Made by a program: the position numbers and the translations under genes. This document shows positions 63,667 to 64,000 of a DNA stretch of 64,000 nt, one piece after another. The first letter of the stretch is position 1. Each line of letters opens with the position of its first letter. Origin of the DNA: Chryseobacterium sp. MYb7 (lineage in GTDB: Bacteria; Bacteroidota; Bacteroidia; Flavobacteriales; Weeksellaceae); assembly GCF_002979455.1 (NCBI RefSeq), contig NZ_PCOU01000002.1:1-64000 (forward strand), written 5' to 3'. Under the pieces are notes generated by a model. That model did not search any database. It saw only the letters and a program-made list of their open reading frames with translations, and was not told where the DNA came from.

Positions 63667-64000
63667 TTATTGATTACAGCTTCTTACTACACAGTTCCAG
63701 CTGGTTCCGTTATAAAGCTTCATACATTTACTTACCGTATCATAAATAAGCATACCTTCTACAGGGTTTGCAATAGCTGAGCTTTGGGCACGGGTAATAA
63801 CAAAACCTTTGGTTTTAGACTCCAGAGCAACAGCACCGTTAGGAATACCTTCAGGCCATCCGTTTTGCTTAGACAGAGTCGTAATACCTATTTTGGTAAC
63901 CATATCAGCAGGGGAGTTATTAGGGGTATGGGTACAGTAGGTAAATTTTCCAAACGTGAAAAATTTCCCATTCGGAATCTGAATACCAGGAGTAGAGCCG
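63667..64000 (-). CDS. Secreted VGI-type surface protein (5' end beyond window)
   Basis: Partial: the frame stays open from the window edge at 64000 to the stop at 63667, 110 codons. The internal ATG at 63903 is not the true start because coding continues upstream (GKFFTFGKFTYCTHTPNNS). It has KIGITTLSKQNGW, KTKGFVITRAQS, VEGMLIYDTVSKCMKLYNG and an ending NCVVRSCNQ. Same family and operon as 63147. Confidence 0.65.
   Translation of the reverse strand, partial: GSTPGIQIPNGKFFTFGKFTYCTHTPNNSPADMVTKIGITTLSKQNGWPEGIPNGAVALESKTKGFVITRAQSSAIANPVEGMLIYDTVSKCMKLYNGTSWNCVVRSCNQ

Noticed and set aside
1..64000. tRNA, rRNA, CRISPR or prophage
   Set aside because: No cloverleaf, rRNA segment, regular spacer-repeat array, integrase or structural phage gene was seen on either strand.

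Overview
The window looks like chromosomal DNA of a flavobacterium, most likely Chryseobacterium or a close relative in the Weeksellaceae. The DNA is AT-rich. SusC/SusD pairs, type IX secretion (T9SS) sorting tails, lipoproteins and secreted proteins carrying a VGINT..P...L.V.G motif are all typical of Bacteroidetes. Several promoters fit the Bacteroidetes pattern TTG-N18/19-TAnnTTTG. I found no rRNA, tRNA, CRISPR array, integrase or intact insertion sequence.

Layout. 1-5 kb: an unknown secreted protein, an AhpD-like oxidoreductase, an HxlR regulator divergent from an Old Yellow Enzyme, a 54-residue double-glycine leader peptide gene, and a secreted papain-like peptidase. 5-17.3 kb: a block of an ECF sigma factor, a membrane protein fusing a TonB plug, a vWA domain and a T9SS tail, a vWA lipoprotein, a SusC-like barrel without a plug, and a 1506-residue alpha-2-macroglobulin that has both a thioester site and an embedded plug. 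This is the most unusual region. 17.3-21.9 kb: a GbsR-type regulator and a lipid- or pigment-like gene set (methyltransferase, SRPBCC, DUF2071, TIGR01777 epimerase) with a repeated operator. 21.9-26 kb: an alpha-L-fucosidase and a GH3 glycosidase broken by an internal deletion. 26-38 kb: housekeeping and unknown genes (lpdA, patatin, an SPFH protein with tandem repeats, an ABC ATPase, a LytS/LytTR two-component pair). 38-41.6 kb: an acyltransferase, a serine hydrolase and a lipoprotein, with two copies of a structured 180-bp repeat. 41.6-46.5 kb: a SusC/SusD operon behind a leader with a Cys/Met-rich 49-codon ORF and a 15-bp palindrome. 46.8-58.6 kb: an NmrA-like reductase with an AraC regulator, secreted adenosine deaminase, an AlkZ/YcaQ-like glycosylase, GT14, a half-length DEAD-box protein beside a cold-shock gene, a MaoC-like protein, and a LysR gene divergent from a hydrolase/quinone oxidoreductase pair. 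58.8-64 kb: clusters of secreted VGINT-type proteins, a pair of small HTH genes, and a membrane-anchored AraC regulator broken by a -1 frameshift.

How the genes may work together. In the 5-17 kb block the sigma factor probably controls itself and the surface proteins downstream. The separation of plugs from the barrel suggests a cell-envelope machine in which plugs carried on vWA and macroglobulin proteins might work with a plugless outer-membrane barrel; this is inference. Several genes show recent decay (GH3, the AraC regulator, and possibly the DEAD-box gene).
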